DNA from: Hyphomicrobium sp.
GTDB taxonomy: Bacteria > Pseudomonadota > Alphaproteobacteria > Rhizobiales > Hyphomicrobiaceae
Direction of reading: 5' to 3'
NCBI RefSeq assembly: GCF_019744875.1
Contig: NZ_JAIETU010000017.1
Location: 96,367 to 160,366 of the forward strand
DNA: 64,000 nucleotides
The notes beneath the pieces are model-generated. The model worked only from the letters and a program-made list of their open reading frames with translations, made no database searches and was not told the DNA's origin. Below are positions 9,395 to 21,703 of this stretch, piece after piece. The stretch's first letter is position 1. Each line of letters begins with the position of its first letter. The translations under genes were made by a program, and so were the position numbers.

Positions 9395-9411
9395 GACCCT
9401 GTTTCAGGGTC
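9395..9411 (-). terminator. Stem-loop after the 9448-9708 gene
   Basis: GACCCTG-TTT-CAGGGTC forms a perfect 7-bp stem with a 3-base loop. It lies 37 bp past the stop of the upstream gene on its strand. There is no clear U tract, so it may only attenuate or protect the transcript. Confidence 0.35.
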
Positions 9412-9413
9412 CC

Positions 9414-9448
9414 AGTGCTGCGCCTGGATCCGAGTGCTGCGCCTGGAT
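9414..9448. repeat. 16-bp direct repeat at the end of the 9448-9708 gene
   Basis: AGTGCTGCGCCTGGAT occurs at 9414-9429 and again at 9433-9448, separated by CCG. The second copy touches the stop codon of the gene. This looks like a small tandem duplication. Confidence 0.7.
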
Positions 9449-9708
9449 TAGTGGCGCGGACCCTTGCACTTGATGCGCTCGTAGTAGTCGCCGTCCTTCT
9501 CCCATTCGCGCTCGATCTTGCAGGGACCGTCGCGGAACTCCTCCTTCACATCCCGGCCCATCGGACCGTAGTGGGCGCTGATCCGGTCATAGATTCCAGG
9601 GCCGCCGGGGCCGCGCTGGCCGACCGGCTCCGAGAAGCTGTCGTCGCGGGCCATGAGCGGGGTTGCGACGAGCGCAAACGCAGCGGCCAAAGGAAGGATC
9701 GCTTTCAT
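9448..9708 (-). CDS. Small exported protein with C-IER-W motif
   Basis: An 86-residue protein with signal peptide MKAILPLAAAFALVATPLMA and mature N-terminus RDDSFSEP. The C-terminus CKIEREWEKDGDYYERIKC repeats the motif of the downstream paralogue: two cysteines flanking an I-E-R-x-W core. The C-terminal tail is basic here, acidic in the paralogue. An AGGAG ribosome site precedes the ATG. It is presumably periplasmic; I know no function. Confidence 0.65.
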   Translation of the reverse strand: MKAILPLAAAFALVATPLMARDDSFSEPVGQRGPGGPGIYDRISAHYGPMGRDVKEEFRDGPCKIEREWEKDGDYYERIKCKGPRH

Positions 9709-9874
9709 GATTTACTCCTGTGAGACGTGAGGTGTGGGTTGGGCCCCGACGTTGGTCTAACGCGTGGCGCCCGAAATGGTTTGGCGCCTCTGTTGAGCAC
9801 CAAAATAGCAATGGAATACAATGATCTGTCGAAACAATGTCATCCGTTTCGACCAATCGCCGCAGGTGAGAAAA

Positions 9875-10256
<382 letters not shown>

Positions 10257-10331
10257 GGGCACATAAGGGCGCTTATGCCCGCCGCGTCAAGGCGGAAGGC
10301 GTCACAGAGCATGCAGCCGACAGAAAGGCGC

Positions 10332-11723
10332 TCAGGGCGCTATCGGCTGGCGCTGGCGGCGGCGCTGGCTCAGTTCCACCGCGGCTCGCGTGAGCCCATG
10401 GACGCGCTTGGCGCGCAGCACGCGCTTCACCGGCTTGTTGCGCTGGGTCATCGGCTGCAGGAGAAGCGGCGCGGCGCTCGCCGATCCGTTGAGATGGGCT
10501 GCCCCGTTGACCGTATCCGCCGCCGCAGCGGCTGGAGCCGCCGTCACGGCAGCCGCCTCGGTCGATTGCGCAGCCCCGGCCATGCGCTGCCCGATCATGA
10601 TCAGACGCGCGACGCGCTCGGCGGCATTCTGCAGGTACTCGCGCGATTTCAGGATCGCGACTTCGAGCGGCATCGGGTTGGCGGTCGCCGCGCCGAGACC
10701 GTCGATGCCGTGCTGGAACACGCCGTTCGCGTCATCGGAGAGCCCGCCGCCGATCGCCACCACCGGCACGCCATGACGGCGCGCGCATTGAGCGACGCCC
10801 GCCGGCGTCTTGCCGAAGGCGGTCTGGAAGTCGACGCGGCCCTCGCCCGTGATCGCGAGATCGGCGCCCTTCATGTAGTCGTCGAGGTTCGTGGCGGCGA
10901 CGACGAGTTCGACGCCCCGTTTGATCGTTGCGTCGGTGAACGCGAGCAAGCCCGCGCCGAGGCCGCCGCCTGCGCCCGCGCCCGGCTGATCGGCAATGTC
11001 ACGGCCGAGGTTGCGTTTGATCAGGTCCGCAAAGTGCGCGAGGTTGCGGTCGAGCATCTGCACCATCTCTGTGGTCGCGCCCTTCTGCGGTCCGTAAACC
11101 GCCGACGCGCCCTTCTCGCCGGTCAACGGATTGGTGACGTCCGACGCGATGCTGATCTTGATTTTCGCAAGACCCGGATTGACGGAGCGCATGTCGATCG
11201 CGTGAATCTCGCCGAGACCGCCGCCGCCGAGCGGCTCGGTGATCGGCGCGCCGTCCTTGTCGAGAAAGAGCACGCCGAGCGCTTGTGCGAAGCCCGCGCC
11301 ACCGTCGTTCGTGGCCGAGCCTCCGAGCCCGACGATGATGTCTTCGATGCCGCGATGGATCGCGTCGGCAACGAGCTCACCCGTGCCGAACGTGCTGGCG
11401 CGAAGCGGATCGCGGTCGCTGCGCGGCACGAGCGGCAGACCCGAGGCTTCGGCCATCTCGATGACAGCCGTCTTGCCGTCGCCGAGCACGCCGTAGGACG
11501 CGAGCACCTTCTGGCCGAGCGGACCTGAAACGGCGCACTTGATGATCCGCCCGCCCGTCGCGTCCACGAGAGACTGCACGGTGCCCTCGCCGCCATCGGC
11601 CATCGGCACCTTCACGTACTCGGCGTCCGGCCACACCCGCTTGAGACCCGCTTCCAGCTCGGAGGCAACCTCGAGCGAAGTCAGGCTTTCCTTGAAGGAA
11701 TCCGGGGCGATGACGATCTTCAT
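10332..11723 (-). CDS. Glycerate kinase (GarK/GlxK type) with a C-terminal extension
   Basis: A 463-residue protein starting MKIVIAPDSFKESLTSLEVA, the hallmark N-terminus of the glycerate kinase type-1 family, which phosphorylates D-glycerate with ATP. Further family signatures are PMADGGEGT, EMAEASGL, GLGGSATNDGGAGFAQALG and LAITGEGRVDFQTAFGKTP. The family is about 370-385 residues long. Here an extra C-terminal tail of about 80 residues is alanine-rich and then strongly basic, ending RRRQRQPIAP. The tail may be disordered or nucleic-acid binding; it has no recognised domain. The gene is monocistronic, between rnpB and a gene-poor 190 bp. Confidence 0.93.
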   Translation of the reverse strand: MKIVIAPDSFKESLTSLEVASELEAGLKRVWPDAEYVKVPMADGGEGTVQSLVDATGGRIIKCAVSGPLGQKVLASYGVLGDGKTAVIEMAEASGLPLVPRSDRDPLRASTFGTGELVADAIHRGIEDIIVGLGGSATNDGGAGFAQALGVLFLDKDGAPITEPLGGGGLGEIHAIDMRSVNPGLAKIKISIASDVTNPLTGEKGASAVYGPQKGATTEMVQMLDRNLAHFADLIKRNLGRDIADQPGAGAGGGLGAGLLAFTDATIKRGVELVVAATNLDDYMKGADLAITGEGRVDFQTAFGKTPAGVAQCARRHGVPVVAIGGGLSDDANGVFQHGIDGLGAATANPMPLEVAILKSREYLQNAAERVARLIMIGQRMAGAAQSTEAAAVTAAPAAAAADTVNGAAHLNGSASAAPLLLQPMTQRNKPVKRVLRAKRVHGLTRAAVELSQRRRQRQPIAP

Positions 11724-11909
11724 TGGGTTCCCCTCTCGCAGCGTCTTGATATTTGTGCCCGGCTTCGACTTTGGTCGAGCTTGTGTTCACAATGCAACAA
11801 ACATCCGCCGCGAGGCCAGTGTCCTGAGCCGCGACAGATGCGCTTGCTGATTGTACGAGAGAGCCACAGTTGAAGCCGTTTATGCGGTGAATTCAATTGT
11901 CAGGATTAA

Positions 11910-12698
11910 TCACACAAACCGGCCATCTTTGCGGCTTTCGGGGAGCTGGAGCCGCGAAAGGGTGTCCAGGGTCGAGCGGTCCAGGCGCCCGTCCGTGCAC
12001 GCCGGGCGGAAGTGAAGCTGGAAGGCCCGCAGGACCGTCCTGAGGTCGGCGTCGTAGGGCCCGTCGGGATCGACCTTGTATCCGTAGGCTGCGAGCAGAG
12101 CCCGCGCCCGCCTGACGTCCGCCGAGCGGGACTCGAGCGGCGGCCCAATGTTGTCTGCGTCGAACGGCGCCGGCGGAACCCAATGTCCGATGCCCTGCCC
12201 GTACAACCACGGCCAATCGAACTTCTCGCCCGGATCGATCTTGCGGCCGGGCGCGACATCCGAATGTGCGAGGAAGCGCTCGGGCGCAATATCATGGCGA
12301 AGAGCGAGGTCACGGCAAAGCGCCGCCACCGCCCGCATCTGCACGTCCGGAAATTCGGGGTAGCCGTGCATATGGCCCGGGTTCTGGATCTCGATGCCGA
12401 TCGACGCCGAATTGATGTCCGTTTCGCCGTGCCACGAGGAAAGCCCCGCGTGCCACGCCCGCTTGTCCTCGGCCACCATCTGGACGATGCGGCCGCCTTC
12501 GTCGATCACGTAGTGGCACGAGACTTTGCAATCAGGGCGCGAGAGAACGTCAAGCGCGCGCTCGACCGTCAAAAGCCCGGTGTAGTGCAGGATCACGATC
12601 GACGGCGCGAAGCCGGGCCTGCGTGGCTCGATGTTGGGCGAGGGGTGAAGGTCGGCGACGAGAGAGCTGTCGGGCCGTTCGATGACGCTGACGTTCAC
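11910..12698 (-). CDS. N-acetylmuramoyl-L-alanine amidase (AmiD-like), Amidase_2 plus PG-binding domain
   Basis: A 262-residue zinc amidase that cleaves the bond between muramic acid and the stem peptide. The Amidase_2 domain spans roughly residues 20-165, with zinc ligands in VILHYT and in LAHSDVAPGRKIDPG, and the WHAG(L)SSW segment typical of the family. A PG_binding_1 domain (about residues 185-250, YGYKVDPDGPYDADLRTVLRAF) follows. No signal peptide is apparent, suggesting cytoplasmic recycling of anhydromuropeptides, as for AmpD. Its start overlaps the end of the DjlA-like gene by 4 bp, so the two are coupled. Confidence 0.9.
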   Translation of the reverse strand: MNVSVIERPDSSLVADLHPSPNIEPRRPGFAPSIVILHYTGLLTVERALDVLSRPDCKVSCHYVIDEGGRIVQMVAEDKRAWHAGLSSWHGETDINSASIGIEIQNPGHMHGYPEFPDVQMRAVAALCRDLALRHDIAPERFLAHSDVAPGRKIDPGEKFDWPWLYGQGIGHWVPPAPFDADNIGPPLESRSADVRRARALLAAYGYKVDPDGPYDADLRTVLRAFQLHFRPACTDGRLDRSTLDTLSRLQLPESRKDGRFV

Positions 12699-13423
12699 GC
12701 CCGGTCCCCTTGGAGGCGGCGCCCGGCGAGGATCGCTTCATAGGCTGCGTTGATCGCCGCCAGCTTGAGCGTCGCGGCCTTGACGAGGGCCGCCTGCGCG
12801 CCGCGCGCAATCAGGCGGTCGGGGTGGAACCGCTGCACGAGATCGATGTAGCGCGTCCGGACTTCCTGCGCAGACGCGGAGGGATTGACCCCGAGCACGT
12901 CATACGGATCGTCGATCTCGCGCAGGAACGGCGCCTTGATCTTGCGGAATTCCTCGCAGGTGATGCCGAAGGTGTGCCCGACCGTGCGCAGAAACGCTTC
13001 CTCGGCCGGATGCATGATGCCATCCGCGCAGGCGATCATGAGCAGGCATTCGAGCACGCTGATCTTGAGATCGTGATCGTCCTTGAGCATGCGCGCGATG
13101 CTCTCGGCATAGTGCTCGAAGCCGGCCGTATCCTGGCTCGCCAGCTGGTAAAGTTGGCGAATGCGAGGGATCTCATGCGGGGCAGGTTCGAAGAAGCGCT
13201 CGAACGTCTGGCATTCGATTTTCACCGCCACGCCGTCCGCCTTGGCCATCTTGGCCGCAAGCGCGATGATCGCGGCCGAGAACGCGGCCGTCTGGTGGAC
13301 GGGCTTCGGACGGATCAGATTGCCGAGGCCTGGCCACCAACGGCCAACGAAATCAGCCCAGCACGCGCGCCCGCCGCGGGGCCGCTCAGGTTCGCTATCA
13401 GATGGGAGGCTGTCGAGGGGCAT
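12695..13423 (-). CDS. DjlA-like co-chaperone (TerB domain plus J domain)
   Basis: A 242-residue protein with an N-terminal TerB-like helical domain (about residues 45-155; two acidic repeats, KMAKADGVAV and MIACADGIMH) and a C-terminal J domain (about 170-235) with the essential HPD in RFHPDRL. The J domain stimulates the ATPase of DnaK. Escherichia coli DjlA has an N-terminal membrane anchor; none is visible here, only a tryptophan-rich segment. It overlaps the downstream amidase gene by 4 bp, suggesting a shared envelope-stress or recycling role. Confidence 0.85.
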   Translation of the reverse strand: MPLDSLPSDSEPERPRGGRACWADFVGRWWPGLGNLIRPKPVHQTAAFSAAIIALAAKMAKADGVAVKIECQTFERFFEPAPHEIPRIRQLYQLASQDTAGFEHYAESIARMLKDDHDLKISVLECLLMIACADGIMHPAEEAFLRTVGHTFGITCEEFRKIKAPFLREIDDPYDVLGVNPSASAQEVRTRYIDLVQRFHPDRLIARGAQAALVKAATLKLAAINAAYEAILAGRRLQGDRA

Positions 13424-13560
13424 GAAAGACCCATACCTGCTTCTGGGCCGGTGATGAAGGGTGTGATGAAGGGCATGGACTAAATTTCATGTTCGGCAGT
13501 TGACCTCGGCTGATGGCACCGATAGCCACGGCTGATCGGGCCACGGAAATGGTTGGGCGA

Positions 13561-17211
<3,651 letters not shown>

Positions 17212-17250
17212 CGACGCGGCCAGGCTCAGCGGCTCAGCCTGCGCAGACGA

Positions 17251-17595
17251 TCACTTGTGGCAGCATTTGTCGATTGCCTGCGCCGGATCGTAGTGATGCA
17301 GCAGGCGATAATCGTCCCAGCCCTGGTTGCCTTCGCACATGATGATCGCGGCATTCCGCAGCGCGGCTCCGTGCGTTCCGCACTTGAAGAGCACCATCGA
17401 CAACACGTCCCAGAATGCGCGCGGCTGCTCCGTCTTGAACATGATGTTGAAGTGGTCGTCGCACCCCTTCTCGATGACGGTAAAACACTTCACCAGGCAC
17501 TTGTCCTGGGCGAGCACGGCGCACGCCTCCCGCACGGCGCCGAGGTCGAGACCGGGCGCGCGATCGGTATGAATCTGGATGCAGAAGTCGGTCAT
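17251..17595 (-). CDS. Hypothetical cysteine-rich small protein
   Basis: A 114-residue soluble protein from the ATG at 17595 (MTDFCIQIHTDRAPGLDLG). It has seven cysteines, including KCLVKCF and a terminal KCCHK, and an alternating strand-helix pattern. There is no signal peptide, so the cysteines may bind a metal rather than form disulfides. A longer frame to 17673 has poor upstream coding character. Family not recognised; it converges with the 5-oxoprolinase gene. Confidence 0.6.
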   Translation of the reverse strand: MTDFCIQIHTDRAPGLDLGAVREACAVLAQDKCLVKCFTVIEKGCDDHFNIMFKTEQPRAFWDVLSMVLFKCGTHGAALRNAAIIMCEGNQGWDDYRLLHHYDPAQAIDKCCHK

Positions 17596-18105
17596 GAGAG
17601 CACCGGAACCGGACGCTTGAGCGCGCGAGGTTGCCCGGCCGGAAACGGCTCGCCATGACGCCACCCGAAGCACAAAGGTCGCGCCGCCGCTCGTTGCTGT
17701 CCGTTCAGGTCCAGTCTCCCTTGATGAGGCCGCAGCCGGATGAAGCCCGGCTGATGACCAACATGGGGGCTAGGGTCGCCGTGTCCAACTCCCCCAGCCG
17801 TTTTCGGCAACATGTTTGGCGCCATGCACCGCGTCTTGTTGAGTACCGTGTTCGACACCACGCGTGCGATCCACAACTGCGCCGCACACCGCCGGTGCTG
17901 CCGAGAGAAAGTCCAAGGTCTTTCAAAGCATGCCGTGGCGGGCACGAAAAGCAGGGGCGGCCGGATTCCAGTCGCGAGCGTTCGCAGGGACACACCTGGC
18001 CGGCTGTCGCAAGGCCGCAAAAAGTGGCCGCTTGCCCTGGTCATCCGGAAGCGGGATCATACATTTAGGAAAGCCGCGGCTGGCGGGCCGCGGCGGAGCG
18101 AACTC
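17596..18105. other. Gene-free region between divergent genes
   Basis: About 510 bases between two divergent genes. Open frames here are arginine- and proline-rich and lack ribosome sites, so I call none. A GC-rich dyad (GGGGG and CCCCC runs near 17764 and 17799) could be a leader structure. I could not match it to a known RNA family. Confidence 0.35.
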
Positions 18106-18948
18106 ATGGCGGCTGTCTTTCTTCGGCAAGCACGGCGTTGGGTCTTGGCGGTGGCGGTTGCAGCCTCTGCCGCGACGGGCCTTCGTGCGGGCGACGAGAA
18201 CGTGTCTCCCGATGCCGATTTCACGGTCCGTCAGATCACGCAAGACCTCTTCAAGGCGAAGGCGGGAGAGCGGCTGGACTACGCCGGGCGCGATCTCACC
18301 TACCTCGATTTGTCCGGCCTCGACTTCAAGCAGGCGAGCCTCGCGCGCACCGATCTCTACGGCGTGGATTTCACAGGGTCCAACCTCAAGGGCGCCGACA
18401 TCTCCCACGCGCGCCTCGACCGTGCCGTGCTGATCCGCGCCGATCTTTCGGGCGCAAATCTGAGCGGCGCCTCGATCTATCGCCCCACCGTCTATTCCGA
18501 CATGCACAACAGCTACGCCGACGCGCCCCGGTTCGCGGGATCGAATCTCACGGGCATCCGCGTCCAGGCGGACCTGTCGGGCGCCGATTTTCGCGGCGCC
18601 GATTTGACGTCCGCGAATTTCAGCCCGCTTGAAGGCCGCCCCGGACAGGGAACGCTCGTGACGCTCGCGAGAAACGTTCTGAAGTCCTGCAATTTTTCGG
18701 GCGCCACGTTGCGCCGGGCCGATCTCACGCGCGCGGTGCTGACCTTTTCGAGCCTCGTCGGAGCTGATCTGACGGGCGCCAATCTGTCTGAGGCCGATCT
18801 TTCGAAGGTCGATTTTTCGGGCGCTAACCTCTCCGGCGCAAACGTGACGGGCGCGGATTTCGACGGCGCCAACCTCGCGGGCGTCAAAGGTCTGGAAAGC
18901 GTCAAAGGGATGGATCAGGCGGTCAATCTCGACAAAGCGTTCCGCTAA
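18106..18948 (+). CDS. Exported pentapeptide-repeat protein
   Basis: A 280-residue protein with a signal peptide (basic start, hydrophobic core VLAVAVAASAATG, then LRAGDE) followed by two arrays of A(D/N)LxX pentapeptide repeats, for example ADLSGANLSGA and ADLTGANLSEADLSKVDFSGA. These stack into a right-handed quadrilateral beta-helix. A short non-repeat insert near residues 125-145 separates the arrays. A GGAG ribosome site supports the ATG at 18106. Such proteins act as binding scaffolds; the target is unknown. The periplasmic location argues against a DNA-gyrase-protecting role like that of Qnr. Confidence 0.85.
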   Translation: MAAVFLRQARRWVLAVAVAASAATGLRAGDENVSPDADFTVRQITQDLFKAKAGERLDYAGRDLTYLDLSGLDFKQASLARTDLYGVDFTGSNLKGADISHARLDRAVLIRADLSGANLSGASIYRPTVYSDMHNSYADAPRFAGSNLTGIRVQADLSGADFRGADLTSANFSPLEGRPGQGTLVTLARNVLKSCNFSGATLRRADLTRAVLTFSSLVGADLTGANLSEADLSKVDFSGANLSGANVTGADFDGANLAGVKGLESVKGMDQAVNLDKAFR

Positions 18949-18977
18949 GCGAGCGCGACCCGGCGGGCGCGCAAGCG

Positions 18978-19739
18978 TCACGATGCCGAGGCCACGCGCA
19001 GCTCAGCGCCCGCGTCGATGGTTTCGATATGCAACGGCAGGTGGACCGTAAAGCGCGCCCCGCCCTCCGGAGAGCACGAGATGAGAATGTCGCCGCCGTG
19101 GCTGCGCGCAATCTGGCGCGCTCTCACGCACGCCTCGCGTTCCGGCGCGCGCTGTCCTTGCGGCGCTCGGCGATAGGCACGCGGTTCGAACACCTTGCTG
19201 CGCTCGGCACGCGGCACGCCCGGGCCATCGTCGTCGATATGCACGGCCACCAGCGAGCTGCCATGGTCGATCCGCACGATCGCACGCGATCCCGACGCTA
19301 GGGCGTTGGTGATCAGGATCTGGAAAAGCTGAAAGATCGCGGCGGGATCTCCGAGCGTGTAGACGTCCGGCTTGAGATCGGCCAGATCCGTTCGCCCATG
19401 TCGCTTGCCCGTCTGGGCGAGGAGCGCGCTGAGGTTGACCGGCTCGACGCGGTTCGGTGGCTTCTCGTCGGCTTTCGCCAGCGCTTCATCGAGCATCTGC
19501 ACGAGCGCGTCGGTCTCGGCCTCGGCCGCGATCTCTTCGGTCACCGCCTCGACCTGCTCGGCCCGGTTCTTGAACTCCCAGCCGATCACGCCGCCGAGAA
19601 GCGCCAGCGCGACGCCCCAGAACATCGCCTTCGGCGCGATTTCGGAATGCGCAAGAACATCGCCGGTCCAGGCCAATGCCGTCGCGGCAACAAGACCCGC
19701 ACCCAAGAGCAAGCCAGCGATCGCGCGTCGCGCGAACAT
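18978..19739 (-). CDS. Membrane-anchored histidine-kinase-like ATPase lacking the phosphoacceptor domain
   Basis: A 253-residue protein with two predicted membrane helices (LLLGAGLVAATALAW; FWGVALALLGGVIGW), a short acidic coiled coil and a C-terminal HATPase_c domain. The N box (LITNAL), G1 box (DDDGPGVP), F box (VFEPRAY) and final GGDILISCSPEGG are present. The G2 box normally reading GxGLGL is replaced by a basic stretch, and no H-box phosphoacceptor histidine is visible. It may be a degenerate sensor or an ATP-binding regulator. The ATG at 19739 has a GGGGGA ribosome site. Its stop faces the stop of the pentapeptide gene. Confidence 0.75.
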   Translation of the reverse strand: MFARRAIAGLLLGAGLVAATALAWTGDVLAHSEIAPKAMFWGVALALLGGVIGWEFKNRAEQVEAVTEEIAAEAETDALVQMLDEALAKADEKPPNRVEPVNLSALLAQTGKRHGRTDLADLKPDVYTLGDPAAIFQLFQILITNALASGSRAIVRIDHGSSLVAVHIDDDGPGVPRAERSKVFEPRAYRRAPQGQRAPEREACVRARQIARSHGGDILISCSPEGGARFTVHLPLHIETIDAGAELRVASAS

Positions 19740-19852
19740 GGAAATTCGTCCCCCACGGCCGGCAGAATTGCCCGCACGTGAGAAGAAGCTAGAGGGTGTG
19801 TCATTAGAAAGTGTTACTAAAGTCCGCATACGCCAGATCGGCAGGCCGCGAC

Positions 19853-19877
19853 AAAAGGGCCGGCTGGCAGCCGGCCC
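19853..19877 (-). terminator. Rho-independent terminator after the DUF2852 gene
   Basis: GGGCCGGCTG (19857-19866) pairs with CAGCCGGCCC (19868-19877) around one base, followed on the minus strand by TTTT (19856-19853). A second hairpin, GGGCCTTTCAGGCC, lies just upstream (around 19888-19901). Confidence 0.75.
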
Positions 19878-19905
19878 CCGTCGTGTCGGCCTGAAAGGCC
19901 CGTTT

Positions 19906-20334
19906 TTAGGCCTGCGGAGCCCCCGTCGCGTCGCCGGGTTCCGCCGGGCGATTTTTTCTGTCGGTCATGAACTGGTCGAACTCCGCCCGGTCCTTCGCAA
20001 GGCGCAGCCGCTCCAGGAAGGACCGGAAGTCGCGCTGCTCGTCTTCGAGCCGGCGCAAAGTCTCGTCGCGATACTCGTCGAACGCCCGATTGCCCGACGA
20101 CCCGCGGGACTCCCAGGCAGCAGCGCGCTGCTTCCACGATCCGCGACCGTGAGAGCCGCAACCCCAACCGCGGTCCCAACCTCCAGGTGTCCATCCTCGT
20201 CCCATGCGTCCGCTCCATAGAAGAAATGCCAGGACAGCAAGTCCCAGCGGCCAGAAGACAATGAAGCTCATCACCATCAGCGCGAGCCATGCCGGCCGCC
20301 CGATGTCGTCGAGTTTCAGAACCATGTCGTGCAT
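19906..20334 (-). CDS. DUF2852 family membrane protein
   Basis: A 142-residue protein with one hydrophobic segment (ALMVMSFIVFWPLGLAVLAFLLW) near the N-terminus, a G/W-rich linker and a charged coiled-coil C-terminus (EYRDETLRRLEDEQRDFRSF). This is the layout of DUF2852, common in Rhizobiales, of unknown function. The ATG at 20334 follows GGGGA at good spacing; a TTG at 20349 is the alternative. It is followed by a strong terminator and preceded by a palindrome and an A/T-rich promoter region. Confidence 0.8.
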   Translation of the reverse strand: MHDMVLKLDDIGRPAWLALMVMSFIVFWPLGLAVLAFLLWSGRMGRGWTPGGWDRGWGCGSHGRGSWKQRAAAWESRGSSGNRAFDEYRDETLRRLEDEQRDFRSFLERLRLAKDRAEFDQFMTDRKNRPAEPGDATGAPQA

Positions 20335-20365
20335 CGCCGTGGTCCCCAAAATGTGAGTCCTCAGA

Positions 20366-20382
20366 TGTGAATGTTTATCACA
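20366..20382. promoter_or_regulatory. CRP/FNR-like palindrome upstream of the DUF2852 gene
   Basis: TGTGA at 20366-20370 and TCACA at 20378-20382, separated by seven bases, 31 bp upstream of the DUF2852 start. The half sites equal those of CRP but the usual spacer is six. A TTGACG element lies further upstream on the minus strand near 20410, so the palindrome falls in the promoter or just downstream of it. Confidence 0.4.
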
Positions 20383-20649
20383 TTAACATAAGTGTATCAG
20401 CCCTGGCCCTTCGTCAAGAGGGGCGCACTGCGGGAGCGCAAAAAAGAGAAAGCGAGCGCTCCAGCGTGTGAGGGCGGCGCTTTTCAACGTGGTGGTTATG
20501 AGCCCCGCGTTCCAGGGCGGGCAGGACAGGCGATTTGCGATCCTGCCTGTTCCGGCCGGAACTGCCGCGGGAGCTGCGCTGCGGTTCTGTCGCGTCTTCG
20601 ATCGAAGGTGTGCAACCGCGGGCGTGTCCCGCGAAATGGAGCGAACCCA

Positions 20650-21666
20650 ATGCTGCCATTCCAACGCTCGAGCCGATTTCGCCGTGCGCAGGTTTCACTG
20701 TGCTTCGGCTTGCTGGCATGTTCCGCGCTCGCCGGTCCCGCACTCGCCGGCATGACGCAGGATCTCGCGGACTGCACGGCGGCCGACCGCAAGACGAGTG
20801 CCGACGCGTGCACGCGCGTCATGAACAGCGGACGCCTGCCGCGCGAGCAGATTTACATCGGCCACTTCAACCGCGCCTGGTCGTACTTCAACGCGGGCAA
20901 CTACGAGAAGGCGCTGGCCGACTTCGACAAGTCGATCGCCGCGAACCCCGCTTACGCTGACACGTACTTCAGCCGCGCTGTCGTCCAGCATGAGCGCGGT
21001 GCGCGCGATCAATCGCTGGCCGATCTCGACCTCTATCTCGAGAAGAAGGGCAGCTCCGCCGAGGCGCATCGCAATCGGGCTCAGGTTTTTCGCGCGCGTG
21101 CCGAATACGATCGCGCCTTCTCCGAACTGCAGCGCGCCACCGCGCTCGATCCGGCGGATGCCAAGGCGACGGCGATGCGCGCCATCGTACTTTCCGATCT
21201 CGGCGAGCAAGCCCCCGCTCAGATCGAAGCCGACAAGGCCGTCGCAGCGATGCCGGGCGAAGCGTTGGTGTTCTATGCGCGCGCCTATCTCGCCGTGCGC
21301 GCCAAGAGCTTCGACGCCGCAACGGCCGATCTCGACAAGGCCATCTCCCTCAAGGAGACGTTTCCGCAAGCCCACGCCTTGAAGGGTGAGGTCCAGGAGG
21401 CGCGAGGAGACACGTCGGGCGCCATCGCCAGCTATCGCCGCGCGGTGGAGATCTCATCGAAGTCGATCGATGCGCGGGCCTCCCAGGACAAGGCGCGCGT
21501 CCGGCTCTCGGCGCTGGGGGAGGACGTCGCGAAGGCTCCCGCAAAGGTCGCCGCGTCCACGGCTTCGGAACCGGCACCGAAAACGGCGCACGCGCCTGAC
21601 GCAACGGAATGCCGCCGCTTCATTCCATCGGCGGAAACAACGATCGCGATCGATTGCCCGAAGTAA
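20650..21666 (+). CDS. Exported tetratricopeptide-repeat protein
   Basis: A 338-residue protein. The ATG at 20650 starts a signal peptide (SLCFGLLACSALAGPALAG) preceded by basic residues. The mature part has at least five TPR units, clearest in RAWSYFNAGNYEKALADFDK, followed by an Ala/Pro-rich linker and a C-terminal patch with two cysteines (ATECRRFIPS and AIDCPK). TPR arrays mediate protein binding; here it would be periplasmic or lipid-associated. The first cysteine of the signal region (LLAC) also makes a lipoprotein conceivable. Partner unknown. Confidence 0.82.
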   Translation: MLPFQRSSRFRRAQVSLCFGLLACSALAGPALAGMTQDLADCTAADRKTSADACTRVMNSGRLPREQIYIGHFNRAWSYFNAGNYEKALADFDKSIAANPAYADTYFSRAVVQHERGARDQSLADLDLYLEKKGSSAEAHRNRAQVFRARAEYDRAFSELQRATALDPADAKATAMRAIVLSDLGEQAPAQIEADKAVAAMPGEALVFYARAYLAVRAKSFDAATADLDKAISLKETFPQAHALKGEVQEARGDTSGAIASYRRAVEISSKSIDARASQDKARVRLSALGEDVAKAPAKVAASTASEPAPKTAHAPDATECRRFIPSAETTIAIDCPK

Positions 21667-21703
21667 ACGGCGCAAGGTTCGCGGATTGCGCGCGGGTTGC
21701 GGC

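Noticed and set aside
10275..11528. 417-residue plus-strand frame opposite glycerate kinase
   Set aside because: Antisense shadow of a well-supported gene and overlapping the edge of rnpB; no ribosome site.
17596..18105. Possible structured RNA or riboswitch in the gene-free region
   Set aside because: The GC-rich dyads are not distinctive and I could not match a known family core.
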